Origin: JBFMDN01 sp040753915
GTDB lineage: Bacteria > Desulfobacterota > Desulfomonilia > Desulfomonilales > Desulfomonilaceae
Direction of reading: 5' to 3'
Length of the DNA stretch: 64,000 bases
Assembly (NCBI GenBank): GCA_040753915.1
Contig: JBFMDN010000017.1
Span: 30,082 to 94,081 of the forward strand
Each line of letters begins with the position of its first letter. Within the stretch, counting starts at the first letter, position 1. This document shows positions 32,829 through 42,566 of this stretch, piece by piece. The position numbers were made by a program, and so were the translations under genes. A model generated the notes under the pieces. That model searched no databases, was not told the DNA's origin, and saw only the letters and a list, made by a program, of their open reading frames with translations.

Positions 32829-33326
32829 TTAACCAATTTTCTCAAGCCATTCCGCTCGCCAGAATAGGAAGCACTTTCTGTCGCAGCCTCCGACGGATTC
32901 CCCATTGCAGTAGACCCCATCCAGTACCACCAGATTCTTGCACTTGAGTGTGCGACAACGTGCTTCGTCAAAGAATTTCACCACCTTTCCGGCTACCTGA
33001 AACTCCTGATCGCAGAATTGAGCCATCTGGCCCATGAACATGCACCCTTTGGTAAACCCGCGGTAATCTAGGGTTTGCTTGATGTCTTCCAACGACCGGA
33101 CCCGCACGAGATCTCCCTTCTCAAGTTCTACCACCCTACTTGCGGCCGTTGCAGCAGCGGTGTCGTCGCTCTGAGGCCTCATCCAATTTCGGTAAATCTT
33201 CATCACTCGTCTCAAGAGGACAAGCGTGCGTCGTCTTGCGAATTCCACGAGCGATTCCTTTCCCTGTACCGGGTAGGTCATAACCTGACAGATCTGCTTA
33301 GAAGTTTCCTCGGCTCTCACATCCAT
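32829..33326 (-). CDS. Cys-rich hypothetical protein of polysaccharide loci
   Basis: 165 residues. GGAGAGG stands before ATG 33326, so the longer frame to 33491 is not used. The C-terminal half (about 85-165) forms a compact module: LDYRGFTKGCMFMGQM, FCDQEFQVAGKVVKFFDE, then five Cys in RCRTLKCKNL, GVYCNGE and GGCDRKCFLFWR (in parts). I recall this module from exopolysaccharide and secondary-metabolite loci of several phyla, without known function. The spaced Cys suggest a metal site. The N-terminal half is helical and polar. It lies between ElyC-like and glycosyltransferase genes. Confidence 0.65.
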   Translation of the reverse strand: MDVRAEETSKQICQVMTYPVQGKESLVEFARRRTLVLLRRVMKIYRNWMRPQSDDTAAATAASRVVELEKGDLVRVRSLEDIKQTLDYRGFTKGCMFMGQMAQFCDQEFQVAGKVVKFFDEARCRTLKCKNLVVLDGVYCNGESVGGCDRKCFLFWRAEWLEKIG

Positions 33327-33575
33327 GTTTCCTCTCCTTTCGGTCTTTCCAACGTCTTTTTGCCTCAATACTGCGGAGGGCTGGGCGGCCGCCTTCCGTC
33401 TCCAATCCTTAGTCGGTGCCTCCAATGCCCTGCACAAGCACATCACAGCCTCCCTTAGTAGGCAACCTTCCCTGCTATACCGGAAACTCATGAAGAAAGG
33501 CTCTGACGGTATATCTCAACTCCGCCGCCGTCCTTAATCCCCTCAAGGTACTCCTGAGACCCTGTCAGACGTAAT

Positions 33576-34664
33576 TTATTTTCTGTTCTGAACTGACGAG
33601 CTCACCAAGTGATCTCTGATCTCAGGCTTGTCAGTATCTGCCATCCGGCGCTCCAACCACCCTCGAGCCAATCTGGTCATACCCACAAACGTCCCAATCC
33701 CGTACGCGCTATGAATCAGGAAGAAGCAAAAAGGTATAAACAAGACAGCGGCTTTTCGGTACCCCTCGAAAGAGGCCGTTGCCCAAGCCGCGAAGGCAAA
33801 AGCCGTCGCAAAGTAAGCCCCCAGCACGAAGGCTAAGACCCAGCCGGTAGACAGTACGGCGGCACCTGAGGCCATGATCAGTCCAAGGACAAAGAAAAAC
33901 GGCACAAAATGCCTGAACGAAAAACACTTCGGTTGAATTGCCATAGTGGGGAAAATCCAGAGGCCGTTGTTGTACATCTGTCTCAGCAGTTGACGAAGAG
34001 TGCGCCGCGACAGATAGTAGGACACAATTGTCGGATCGTAGTAAAACTTGAACCCGGCTTCTCGAATCCGATAGTGCATTTCATTGTCTTCAGTCCGAGC
34101 AAGGGTCTGGTTGAACAACCCTACACGGGCAAAGACCTGGCGTGAATACGCTGCAAAAGCAAGGGTGTCGACGTATCCTGCGGCCCCCAATTGCCTGAAC
34201 GCAGCGGAAGCGGCACCGAACCGTGACGATGCAGCGGCGGAGAGAATCCGCTCCCACGTGCCGCTCGGCTGCATATAAATGATGCGGCCTCCCACGATAG
34301 CCTCTCCCTTGTTCAGCGCTTCCAGGTTTCGCGCCAGGAAATCTCTTGGGACTCTCGTATGTGCGTCCAATCTCAGCACAAATCTCCCGGTGGCGGCCTT
34401 GATCGCAAGATTCCAGCCTGAAGCCAAGATTCGATGCGGATTCTGTAGTATTGTGATTCTTCGGCCCGAATACCGCTCGGCAAAATCTTTCATCACCTCG
34501 CCGGTACCGTCGGTAGAAGCACTGTCCACCAGAATGATCTCCGTCTGATTGGAAGGGAAATCCTGTAGCGTTAGATCGTCGAGCAGATTGACCAGGCATT
34601 CGCGCTCGTTGCGAACAACCACGATGAGAGAGAATACAATCTCTTTCGGGGACTCCGGATTCAT
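33576..34664 (-). CDS. Family 2 glycosyltransferase (ExoA-like)
   Basis: 362 residues. The GT-A domain starts FSLIVVVRNERECLVNLL (in parts), carries the metal/nucleotide DxD-like LRLDAHTRVP, LVDSASTDGTGE, and an acceptor loop ED at RTEDNEMHYR. Three membrane helices follow at the C terminus. This is the layout of membrane-bound ExoA-type enzymes that extend lipid-linked sugars on the cytoplasmic side. GGAG lies 6 nt before ATG 34664. Sugar specificity cannot be predicted. Confidence 0.92.
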   Translation of the reverse strand: MNPESPKEIVFSLIVVVRNERECLVNLLDDLTLQDFPSNQTEIILVDSASTDGTGEVMKDFAERYSGRRITILQNPHRILASGWNLAIKAATGRFVLRLDAHTRVPRDFLARNLEALNKGEAIVGGRIIYMQPSGTWERILSAAASSRFGAASAAFRQLGAAGYVDTLAFAAYSRQVFARVGLFNQTLARTEDNEMHYRIREAGFKFYYDPTIVSYYLSRRTLRQLLRQMYNNGLWIFPTMAIQPKCFSFRHFVPFFFVLGLIMASGAAVLSTGWVLAFVLGAYFATAFAFAAWATASFEGYRKAAVLFIPFCFFLIHSAYGIGTFVGMTRLARGWLERRMADTDKPEIRDHLVSSSVQNRK

Positions 34665-34893
34665 TTGTGACTCCAAGCAAAACAGTGGAACGCCGTTGAG
34701 CGGCGAGAGTTTGACAAGGCTGCCTGCATTTCACTTCGTTGAATGCTGGTGCGTCCTATCTTGCCTTTCCTGGCGAATTCCTCGACGAGAAAAGATAAAA
34801 TTGGACAGCCGGACGCTTTCGGTCGTGAAATGCCGTTACACCAACCCGCTCTGATTGGGGGTTACTGCCAGATTCTGACACGGTCTGTGCGTT

Positions 34894-35775
34894 CTACCGG
34901 GCAGGCTGCTCTGAGTACCATCGAAGGAGGACGCCAAGCTTGCTCTGAAGCGAGTTGTTGGCACCGTTGCTGAAACGATTTTTCATTGCGCGCAGCACGG
35001 GGCCTTGTAAGGCAATCCGATACAGATAGTTGAACTGAACTCTTTGTCCTATGGGGACCCTTTGATAGCCCATTCGCAGCTTGAAACGTTCCAGGTCCGC
35101 AGGGTCGGATTGCATAGATTCCAGGCCGGTCGAGACAGCGGTGACCTCCGGTCGAGACAACACGTCCTTGGTGAATACATAGAACAACGCGTTGTTGGGA
35201 TTGGCCTGCAATAAATCCCGATCCGAATTCAGGCTCCATATGTACACCCAGTCCTCAATTCTGCTGGCCATGAGAAACGCTGCCAGGTCGCTTCCCACAA
35301 AGGCGCCCCATGCCTCCATGGTGTCGATCCTGCGTGCCACCGACCAGTACTTTCGCAAGTATTGGTCGTGATTTGGCGGAATCGCTCGACCCTGCCGGAG
35401 CCTCGTATCTCGGGCCAACCGGAGGGCCCCAACGGATTCGAGCTCGTCCCAGTCAATCCGTCTCACGGAACATGCTTCGAGACCTCTGCGAGTTCTGTTT
35501 CGTCCCTTTTGGGGCAAGCTGGCTAAACCATAATTCTTGTCCGAACACACAAGCTCGTAACTCTCACGTCCCATTTCCAAAGGACACGTGTACCTGACCG
35601 CAATGCCTCCGATGCCAAGAACCTTGCGAATTTCCGCCGACGTAGGCTCAACAGGACAATGTATAGGGAAGTTCGTGTACACGCCGCGCACAACATTGGA
35701 CCAGCAAGCTGAATCCGTCCGGACAACCCTGTGTCCCAAATCTCGTAGCAATTTAATGTAGTGTTCCAAGCTCAT
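34894..35775 (-). CDS. GNAT/FemAB-like acyltransferase of the polysaccharide locus
   Basis: About 293 residues, no membrane segments. The C-terminal half (about 165-255) resembles the second GNAT fold of FemAB/CelD-like transferases: AWGAFVGSDLAAFLMASRIEDWVYIWSLNSD and NNALFYVFTKDVL (in parts), where aminoacyl or acyl groups are passed to sugars. The first half is weakly conserved. ATG 35775 is 6 nt from a perfect AGGAGG, while ATG 35781 abuts it. It follows the Wzx-like gene by 10 nt, so it is in the same transcript. Confidence 0.7.
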   Translation of the reverse strand: MSLEHYIKLLRDLGHRVVRTDSACWSNVVRGVYTNFPIHCPVEPTSAEIRKVLGIGGIAVRYTCPLEMGRESYELVCSDKNYGLASLPQKGRNRTRRGLEACSVRRIDWDELESVGALRLARDTRLRQGRAIPPNHDQYLRKYWSVARRIDTMEAWGAFVGSDLAAFLMASRIEDWVYIWSLNSDRDLLQANPNNALFYVFTKDVLSRPEVTAVSTGLESMQSDPADLERFKLRMGYQRVPIGQRVQFNYLYRIALQGPVLRAMKNRFSNGANNSLQSKLGVLLRWYSEQPAR

Positions 35776-35785
35776 GCCCATCCTC

Positions 35786-37342
35786 CTAGGTCTTAGGTGA
35801 CTCGAGTTTCGATTGATCTCTAAACCTCTTCGACAGAGATGCTATTCCGGTCGTCATAAAATGTTTTACCCAATGTCGTGTGTAAGGAGCAGAATACGCG
35901 CTCGCCGCAATTGCTGAGCCCAGTACAAGAGCCAAAAAAGGCAGCATGGAGGCAACTGAGGCATGAAGCGGCGCCAGCCAGCGAGATACGGATCCAACCA
36001 CCAGTGACGCGCATAGGGGCAAGCCGCAATCAATAAGGTACCACGTTTTCTTCTCCCCCTGCAAAATGCGTCTATGCATAAATGTTATTCCGGCAAGCAA
36101 GTAGCCTGAGTAAAGGAAAATCCATGAGGCCGCGGCCCCGACGGCGCCCCCGACACTGGTGAGGGTAATTATGAGCGGCACAAACACAGCCACCGCTGCC
36201 AAATTCATTCCGATCATCAGACGGGTCCATCCATAGGAAAACTGGAGCGCAGTCGGTAGCGTGGTCAATCCTCGGAGAGCCATTCCTATGATGAGCAATT
36301 GTAGCAAGTTGGCGGTATTTTGCGCGGTAACTACATTTCCAGTCCAGACCAATAGTATGTCACTCGCGTAAACGACTGCAATTACTGAGACCGGGAGGAG
36401 CACCGACGCAGCGGCCTGACAGGTCAGGTGATACAAAGTCGTGACAGCCTCGCTGTTTCCAGTCTCGGTGTACTGAGAGAAGCGCGGGAAGGCTGCCTCC
36501 TTTATGGGCTCCACCGTTAATCCCACAAGACTGAAAGCCAGCGTCCAGGCCAAGCTATAATAGCCGAACATTTCAAGAGTCAGCAGCTTGCTCAACACGA
36601 TCTTGTCCGCTTGGTCGAGTATGAGCGCCAGCACCGCAGCCCCACTTACGCCCAGAGAGAATCTCCAGAGGGAGGCGAGATGCTCCATCCGAAACCGAGC
36701 GCGACCGCTGCCATCTGGCAATGCACGTTGCAAGCAGACAGCCGTGCCGACAGTTCGAGCCAAGAATACCGGAATCTGCCACAATAAATAGGCCTCCACA
36801 GTGGGCGATATGAGCCATAACACGAGGACTGCGCCGATACATCGTACTGTGGCAAAAGCGACACTGATCCAGTTTGCCAGCACCTGCCTTTGGAGGCCCA
36901 AGAGACCGCCGTTATACAAGGTATACGGATGCCCAAGGGCCATGGCCAGGCCCATGAGCATGATGGAGTTCTCGACCGTGGTAGTCGACAGTTGTTCTGG
37001 CCGAAGCCAATGCGCCGCAATAAATGGCGCAAACAACCATACGATTAGCGCGTTGAGAGCCGCAACGATCCAGGCGATCACCTCAAAAGTACGCACCAAG
37101 TCCCGCGCATGGCCTCTGTTCTCATCAAGCGTGTTGATTCGAGCCAGTTGGCGGTTTATCGTCGTGTACAGACCGACATCCAGAATCGAGCACGCGGCAA
37201 TCAGCATAGCGAAGAATCCCACCAAACCGTAGGATTCGATTCCCATAAACTTTACATAAAGGGGCACGGTGAGAATGTTGGTGGCCGCAGTCCAGATCAG
37301 TCCGACATAATTGGCAGCTATATTCCATTTGAATCGTGACAT
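35786..37342 (-). CDS. Wzx-type polysaccharide flippase (MATE/MOP superfamily)
   Basis: 518 residues with about 14 hydrophobic segments, polysaccharide-synthesis family. It begins NIAANYVGLIWTAATNILTVPLYVKFMG (in parts), and FGYYSLAWTLAFSLVGLTVEPIKEAAFPRFSQ (in parts) is the usual central segment. It would flip lipid-linked repeat units to the periplasmic face. It forms a Wzx/Wzy system with Wzy at 42563 and Wzc at 38856. Confidence 0.92.
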   Translation of the reverse strand: MSRFKWNIAANYVGLIWTAATNILTVPLYVKFMGIESYGLVGFFAMLIAACSILDVGLYTTINRQLARINTLDENRGHARDLVRTFEVIAWIVAALNALIVWLFAPFIAAHWLRPEQLSTTTVENSIMLMGLAMALGHPYTLYNGGLLGLQRQVLANWISVAFATVRCIGAVLVLWLISPTVEAYLLWQIPVFLARTVGTAVCLQRALPDGSGRARFRMEHLASLWRFSLGVSGAAVLALILDQADKIVLSKLLTLEMFGYYSLAWTLAFSLVGLTVEPIKEAAFPRFSQYTETGNSEAVTTLYHLTCQAAASVLLPVSVIAVVYASDILLVWTGNVVTAQNTANLLQLLIIGMALRGLTTLPTALQFSYGWTRLMIGMNLAAVAVFVPLIITLTSVGGAVGAAASWIFLYSGYLLAGITFMHRRILQGEKKTWYLIDCGLPLCASLVVGSVSRWLAPLHASVASMLPFLALVLGSAIAASAYSAPYTRHWVKHFMTTGIASLSKRFRDQSKLESPKT

Positions 37343-37549
37343 GGGCTACATACCATTGCTTGTCAATTGCATGAGCGAGGACACGCGTGATGACGGCGCA
37401 GGCCGTCTCCTTTCGGAGCTCAATCGTCAACATTGCTCGGCTCTAAAACCCAGCCGAAATCACCGCGAGCATGGCGTCATGTTCTTGGCTGGGTCGAAGG
37501 CATATCACAGGACCCACACAAAGCGTGTCAGTTGAGAGTAGCTCCAGTT

Positions 37550-38662
37550 TCATCGCTGTGATGCTTGAGACGATGTCTGGAGCTGAACGCGTTCAATGAG
37601 GTCTGTGTATTGAGTAGAGGTTCGCACGTTGTAGGGATCGTCCCATGGCTCGGAGGCGTAGATCCAATTGTACCGATAGTGGGAGAAAAGGAGCCTCAGT
37701 AAGGGTTCAAATTCTGTCAGTGATTTGATGGTAGAATCCCGACACCTTTGGTTGGTCGCAAAATACCCACTCTTGGATTCGGCTTTGTCCCACATCACTA
37801 TCGTTCCGGCTAAGCTCAGGTTGTTGTAAGTCTGCAGCAAGGGCTCAAACTTTTCCTGCCTTTGCTGGATCTTCTTGGCCATTTCTTCCAGGGTGTGATG
37901 GCAATATCCGAGCCCCTCCTGGCCTCCTGAGATGAATTTCAGCTTGGAGTCCTTCTCGACTGCTCTGTTGAGCATCCCTCTAATTATGTAGCTACCGGAT
38001 GGGTGATACCGGGTGAGGGTCATGTGACTGGCGAGAGTCCGAGGCACTGGCTTCGTTGTCAGCTCGGTTGCAAGGATCCAGATGGTTGCCTCAGGGTATG
38101 TCCGGTCGGCCAAGTCGGTCAACTCCCTTCCAATCTCTTCCAATCTCTGCCGAACCTGCTCTGCCGGAGCAGACCTCAGCTTGGCAAGGTAGGGCAATTC
38201 ACCGGTCAGGTAATTGTTATAGGGTTCGGTATCGAGCACTATGCCCGGCGACCCCAGTTTCCGTGCAGTTTTCAGGGCAATTTTCCACGTGTGGTAGAAG
38301 TCCTCCAGTGCTCCGGTTTCATTGTATAGGTCCATGCCCTTAATCAGTTTGAACGGCTTAGCCAATTCTGTTCCGTCGACATACGGAGTGGATTCGTCAC
38401 CGGCCTTCACACCTATAAACCTGTTGAAAAAGACCCAGGGCCAGATGTCCTTCTTGAAGCCCAGCCTAAGAAGTCTGACCGAGGCGGAGAAGTCGCGCTC
38501 ATGGACTTTCTGTGGTGAGTATGCGCACCTGAGCATTACAGCTACTCCCTGGTACGGGGAATCGTTCAGCATCCGAACTTTAGATACTGCCGGATCACTG
38601 AGATGAGGAGTGAGGAAGCTCACGAGCAGCAGATAGGGAATCGTAACAGATGATAGTGTCAT
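37550..38662 (-). CDS. Secreted TIM-barrel glycosidase-like protein
   Basis: 370 residues with an N-terminal signal (PYLLLVSFLTPHLSDPA, in parts). The order of segments suggests a (beta/alpha)8 barrel: VMLRCAYS, DIWPWVFFNRF, PGIVLDTEPYN (strand-end Asp and Glu, candidate acids), TIWILATEL, AGTIVMWDKAESKSG, YNWIYASEPWDDPYN (in parts). Not assigned to a known family. Within a Wzx/Wzy locus a periplasmic polysaccharide hydrolase or lyase that trims the polymer is plausible. Gaps of about 200 bp on both sides hold nothing obvious. Confidence 0.65.
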   Translation of the reverse strand: MTLSSVTIPYLLLVSFLTPHLSDPAVSKVRMLNDSPYQGVAVMLRCAYSPQKVHERDFSASVRLLRLGFKKDIWPWVFFNRFIGVKAGDESTPYVDGTELAKPFKLIKGMDLYNETGALEDFYHTWKIALKTARKLGSPGIVLDTEPYNNYLTGELPYLAKLRSAPAEQVRQRLEEIGRELTDLADRTYPEATIWILATELTTKPVPRTLASHMTLTRYHPSGSYIIRGMLNRAVEKDSKLKFISGGQEGLGYCHHTLEEMAKKIQQRQEKFEPLLQTYNNLSLAGTIVMWDKAESKSGYFATNQRCRDSTIKSLTEFEPLLRLLFSHYRYNWIYASEPWDDPYNVRTSTQYTDLIERVQLQTSSQASQR

Positions 38663-38855
38663 TACCAGACTCCGCCTGTGGTATGAACAGGGGTGGGCGT
38701 TGCGGAAGAAGGCTGGCGACTGGCCCGAGAGATTGATGCCGCATGCTGACAGCGCCTTTTTGTTTCATTGGCCGTGCGCTTCCTGGGGGTTGTCTGCACG
38801 TGGGTCCCGCGCCCTGGTGGATGGGGCTCCATGATGGTAATGAGGGCAAACATTA

Positions 38856-41174
38856 TCATCCGTGGTTATTGCCACCATTCCTCCCGTAGTAGTAGGAGCC
38901 GTACATTAAGTGCGTTCTATTGGGCCGGGTCTTGTTCAGGATTAGTCCCAATATCGGGCCCCCGGGAGCTGACGCCAACGCGGAGATAGCGGTTCGGAGG
39001 TCGCCAGGGTTCAAGCGTCCCTCTTCCACCACCAGAACCACGCCGTCGGAATGTCTGCCGAGTATACGACTGTCTGGGAATCCCAGGACAGGTGGAGAAT
39101 CGAAGACTATGAAGTCAAACGTACGCTGCAATTCATCGGCAATTTCGCCAAAGCGATCGGACATGAGGAGTGCGGCCGGATCGGGAACCGCAGGCCCTGC
39201 GGTCATGTAGAACAAACCTGGTATTGAATCGTGCTTGCGAACAACGCTTTCCGCTCGTACATCGTGGGAAGTGAGGAGAGTCGTCAAACCCATGCTGTTA
39301 ACCATCGTCCGAAAAACATTGTGAATGTTGGGTCGCCGCATGTCACAATCAACTACGAGAACTCTCTTGGACGTGCACGAGCTCAACCGCGAGTTGTTGC
39401 AAGTGAGTGCTGTAGCCAGTGAGACCGAAATGAATGTCTTCCCCTCTCCAGCGGCCGCGCTCGAAACAAGAACGCTTTTGATATCTTCTCGCCCGACAGT
39501 TGCAAAAAGAATGGAGGCGTGAATGTTGCGTATGGAATCTGCTAAAGGAGAGACAGGCAAGTCGTACGAGAGGAATTCGTACCCTGAGTCCGTGACGGGA
39601 TGGAATTTGCTCAACTTGGTGACATCCGGCACCATACCCAGCTTGGCTACTTTGAATTCGTGCTCTAGTTGGGTGGTTGCGTCTCGTGTCGATTCCCAGA
39701 CATGACTTGTGAACACAGCGACCACTGCGCCAAAGACGCCCAGAATGCTGCCAACAACGAGAAGCAGACCTTTGCGTGGCCAGACAGGCGTCAGAGGCAG
39801 GTTCGGCGGATCGGCAACCGCGGTAGCTGCCCGGCCTGTCCTGGATTTGACCAGCGTTTCTTTGTAGTCTTTAAGCAGAATCTGATGTAGTTGCTTATTT
39901 ATGTCCACATCCTTTTTCAAGATAGCGTACTGAGCTCCCAGGCTCCCAATTCTTACAACCTCGTCTTTGGCCGATTTCACGCCCGTCGTCAGGACCTCGG
40001 CCTCTTTTTGTGCAGCCTCCAGAGCTGAAGCGACAGATTGGTTCTGAATGGCAACGATTCTCTCCTCCAGCATGCGAATTCGCCGTTTGAGAAGCAACAC
40101 TTTCGGATGTTCTTTCGAGTAGGTACCAATGAGCTGGTTGTACTCGCTTTCCAGGCTGGCAAGATTGTCCTTAAGCCTCTTGAGAACCTCGTCCTCGGTG
40201 ACCTCCGTGGCGGTGTTATATCTGGTCGAGGCCCCTCCCTTCTCAATTCCCTGGAGCTTAGCTTTCAACTCGTGTGCCTTTATCAGCCCCTCCCTCTTTT
40301 TCTTTATCATATCAACCACTTCAGCCAACCCTCCGTCATCGGAGGGAACGATGCCGTGTTCGGCGATGAATTTTATCAAAGCCGCTTCCGACTCAATTAT
40401 CCCCATTTGAGCATGCTCGATCTCATCCTTTAGCCAATGCAAAGCATTAAGGGCTCCTTGGCGTTCTACGTTTAGCTTTGTCTCAAGGTAGTTGTCGAGA
40501 TAGCTCTTCAGTAGTGCCTGAGCCATTTGGGGAGAGCTTGCGGACATCCCCACCTCGAGCAACTGGCCTTTTCCCACTTGTCTGACAGACAGGCGCTTTT
40601 CCAATTCCCTGACAGCGGCATCTTCCCTTCTGATCAGCTCGACTCCGGAATCCTCCGGCTCGGCTGAAAACACAAGGGAGTTTAAATCCTTGATGATCTG
40701 GCGGAGCAACTCACTCATCCACGATCGGAATTCGCTGGACTCGGCCAAATTCATCTTGGCGACGACTTGTCCGGCAACCGCCCTGGACCTCAGTGTCCCC
40801 ACCTCGGTGTCCATATAGCGTTCGAAGGCCAGCTCGTTAGCGGACATAGCTTTGGGGTCAACGTCTCGGCTCGACCTGTCCTGTACCATAATGGTCGCAA
40901 AAGACCGATATACAGGCGTGACCAAGAACGCGTACAGGGCAACCGCAGTGAAAATCGCGAAAAACACGACCAGTGCACGGGTCCGGTGACTCTTGAGGAT
41001 GTCCAGGTAATCCCGCAGAGTCTTATCGCCGAACACGGGCAGCGCGCCGGAATCGATCACACGTGACGAGTCGGCACCCCTCGCGTAATCCTCCGATCGC
41101 TCACGGGAATACGAAATGACGGCACGTTCCGGCTTTGCGGGCATCGGATGGGCTGTTGAGACTTCGTTTTCCAT
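38856..41174 (-). CDS. Wzc-like polysaccharide co-polymerase with BY-kinase domain
   Basis: 772 residues. A Wzz domain follows the first membrane helix (about 65-85), there is a long periplasmic coiled coil (about 200-440) and a second helix near 480 with the Pro-rich PNLPLTPVWPRKGLL (in parts) before it. The C-terminal BY-kinase has Walker A SSAAAGEGKT, Walker A' VLVVDCDMRRP and Walker B FIVFDSPP. The C terminus carries a small Tyr cluster (YGSYYYG), the usual autophosphorylation site. It controls chain length and export with Wza (61712). AAGGAG precedes ATG 41174. Confidence 0.95.
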   Translation of the reverse strand: MENEVSTAHPMPAKPERAVISYSRERSEDYARGADSSRVIDSGALPVFGDKTLRDYLDILKSHRTRALVVFFAIFTAVALYAFLVTPVYRSFATIMVQDRSSRDVDPKAMSANELAFERYMDTEVGTLRSRAVAGQVVAKMNLAESSEFRSWMSELLRQIIKDLNSLVFSAEPEDSGVELIRREDAAVRELEKRLSVRQVGKGQLLEVGMSASSPQMAQALLKSYLDNYLETKLNVERQGALNALHWLKDEIEHAQMGIIESEAALIKFIAEHGIVPSDDGGLAEVVDMIKKKREGLIKAHELKAKLQGIEKGGASTRYNTATEVTEDEVLKRLKDNLASLESEYNQLIGTYSKEHPKVLLLKRRIRMLEERIVAIQNQSVASALEAAQKEAEVLTTGVKSAKDEVVRIGSLGAQYAILKKDVDINKQLHQILLKDYKETLVKSRTGRAATAVADPPNLPLTPVWPRKGLLLVVGSILGVFGAVVAVFTSHVWESTRDATTQLEHEFKVAKLGMVPDVTKLSKFHPVTDSGYEFLSYDLPVSPLADSIRNIHASILFATVGREDIKSVLVSSAAAGEGKTFISVSLATALTCNNSRLSSCTSKRVLVVDCDMRRPNIHNVFRTMVNSMGLTTLLTSHDVRAESVVRKHDSIPGLFYMTAGPAVPDPAALLMSDRFGEIADELQRTFDFIVFDSPPVLGFPDSRILGRHSDGVVLVVEEGRLNPGDLRTAISALASAPGGPILGLILNKTRPNRTHLMYGSYYYGRNGGNNHG

Positions 41175-41330
41175 TGCTCTTCACTCCTTTGAGTATCTCA
41201 TTTGAAAATGGTCGTGTAACACTCTGAATCCCGCTGGTTATGCCGCATGCCGCCCGTGTTCCGAGAGCTCCCATGACGCAAACGAAAAGGGGTTGACGCG
41301 GTTGAGTGGCCTCGATGCAAGTCCGGGGCA

Positions 41331-42566
41331 CTAGCCTTTGGCGGCCGTATCCAGTGGCCCATGCGCAATCTCCGTGTTTCCCACTGATTCAAGAATAAGA
41401 GTGGCAACTTTTCGCGCCTGCTTTTCTGCAGTGTGTTGCCGAACGAAAGTGTATCCGCCTCGGATAAGACGCTTTCTCAATCCTTCGTCCAGAGCAACTC
41501 GTTTCAGCGCAGCAGAAATGGCCTCGGAGGACTTGGGTGGAACGAGAATTCCGTTTTCGCCGTCGGTGACGACTCTCGGAATTCCGCCCACCGTTGTGGC
41601 GATTACAGCGACACCGTGGGCCATGGCCTCGAGCACGACCTTCGGAACACCCTCCGACAGCGACGGGTGTACGAGAATGTCGGCCTCTCGATACACCTCG
41701 GTCAATTCGGTGCCCCAGCGAACGTGGCCACGAAAGTTCACCACATCGGCTAATCCCAGTTGCTCTGTCAATTGCTCAAGTGCATACCGTTCGGGTCCCT
41801 CACCGCAAATGTTCAGAGTCAGATTCAGGCCTTCTCGCCTGACCAGGGCCATCGCCTCCAGGAGAAATTTCGTCCCCTTCGCAACGCCGAGGCTTCCTAC
41901 ATAGAGGACGTTTCGAGCTGGCTCCTGCACGGAGATTTGAGGACGTACCCATATCCCTTCTTCCTCTATCATGCTGGGAAACATGAAGAAGGAGCTCTTG
42001 TTGGTCGCGGCGAATCTCTCCAAAGTAGCCTCGGCCTCAAAAAGGCTCACGCTAGATCCGCGTACTATTCCGCGGGACAGGGCGTCGTGAAATATGGCAG
42101 CGATTCGAGCTGGCGGGGCAAAGATGCCTTGATATTTGCCGCCGTTAAGAATCTCCACTCTTTGATCGCCGGAGAAGTAACAGACAACGGGCTTGCCAAG
42201 TAGCCTAGCCATCACGGCTGTCACGTATGCGTTCATCGCGGGAAGCCTCATGAAAATGACATCACATTCTCTCACCCCGTCAGCGAGAACCGGAAGGTTA
42301 CTTGCAAGAACCCTGGGTAAGCGCCTATAGTAATTGATTACACTTTTGTGAGCGAAGGTATGCTTCCATCGAATTCGCTTTTGTTCCCAACCAATGCTCA
42401 GAGGAATTGCGGAAGGGTTCTCCTCATCTTCTATCAAAGGAATACATAAAAGGATGCTCGAAAAAAAAGGCTCCAGATACTCGGCGATCTTCAACCAGGG
42501 GTCTGAGGCAAAATAGACACCGCCATTCCTGAAGACGTGACAGTCGCTAAGGATCATAAGTTTCAT
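41331..42566 (-). CDS. Family 4 glycosyltransferase
   Basis: 411 residues, GT-B fold. The C-terminal domain has VLYVGSLGVAKGTKFLLEAM (in parts), ICGEGPER and the nucleotide-sugar motif HPSLSEGVPKVVLEAMAHG (in parts) with the Glu-x7-Glu pattern of GT4 retaining enzymes. It acts in the cytoplasm on the lipid-linked unit. Its ATG overlaps the Wzy stop by 4 nt. Donor and acceptor are unknown. Confidence 0.93.
   Translation of the reverse strand: MKLMILSDCHVFRNGGVYFASDPWLKIAEYLEPFFSSILLCIPLIEDEENPSAIPLSIGWEQKRIRWKHTFAHKSVINYYRRLPRVLASNLPVLADGVRECDVIFMRLPAMNAYVTAVMARLLGKPVVCYFSGDQRVEILNGGKYQGIFAPPARIAAIFHDALSRGIVRGSSVSLFEAEATLERFAATNKSSFFMFPSMIEEEGIWVRPQISVQEPARNVLYVGSLGVAKGTKFLLEAMALVRREGLNLTLNICGEGPERYALEQLTEQLGLADVVNFRGHVRWGTELTEVYREADILVHPSLSEGVPKVVLEAMAHGVAVIATTVGGIPRVVTDGENGILVPPKSSEAISAALKRVALDEGLRKRLIRGGYTFVRQHTAEKQARKVATLILESVGNTEIAHGPLDTAAKG

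Noticed and set aside
41290..41345. Sigma-54 promoter upstream of the Wzc gene
   Set aside because: TGCCCCGGACTTGC lacks the essential GG at -24.
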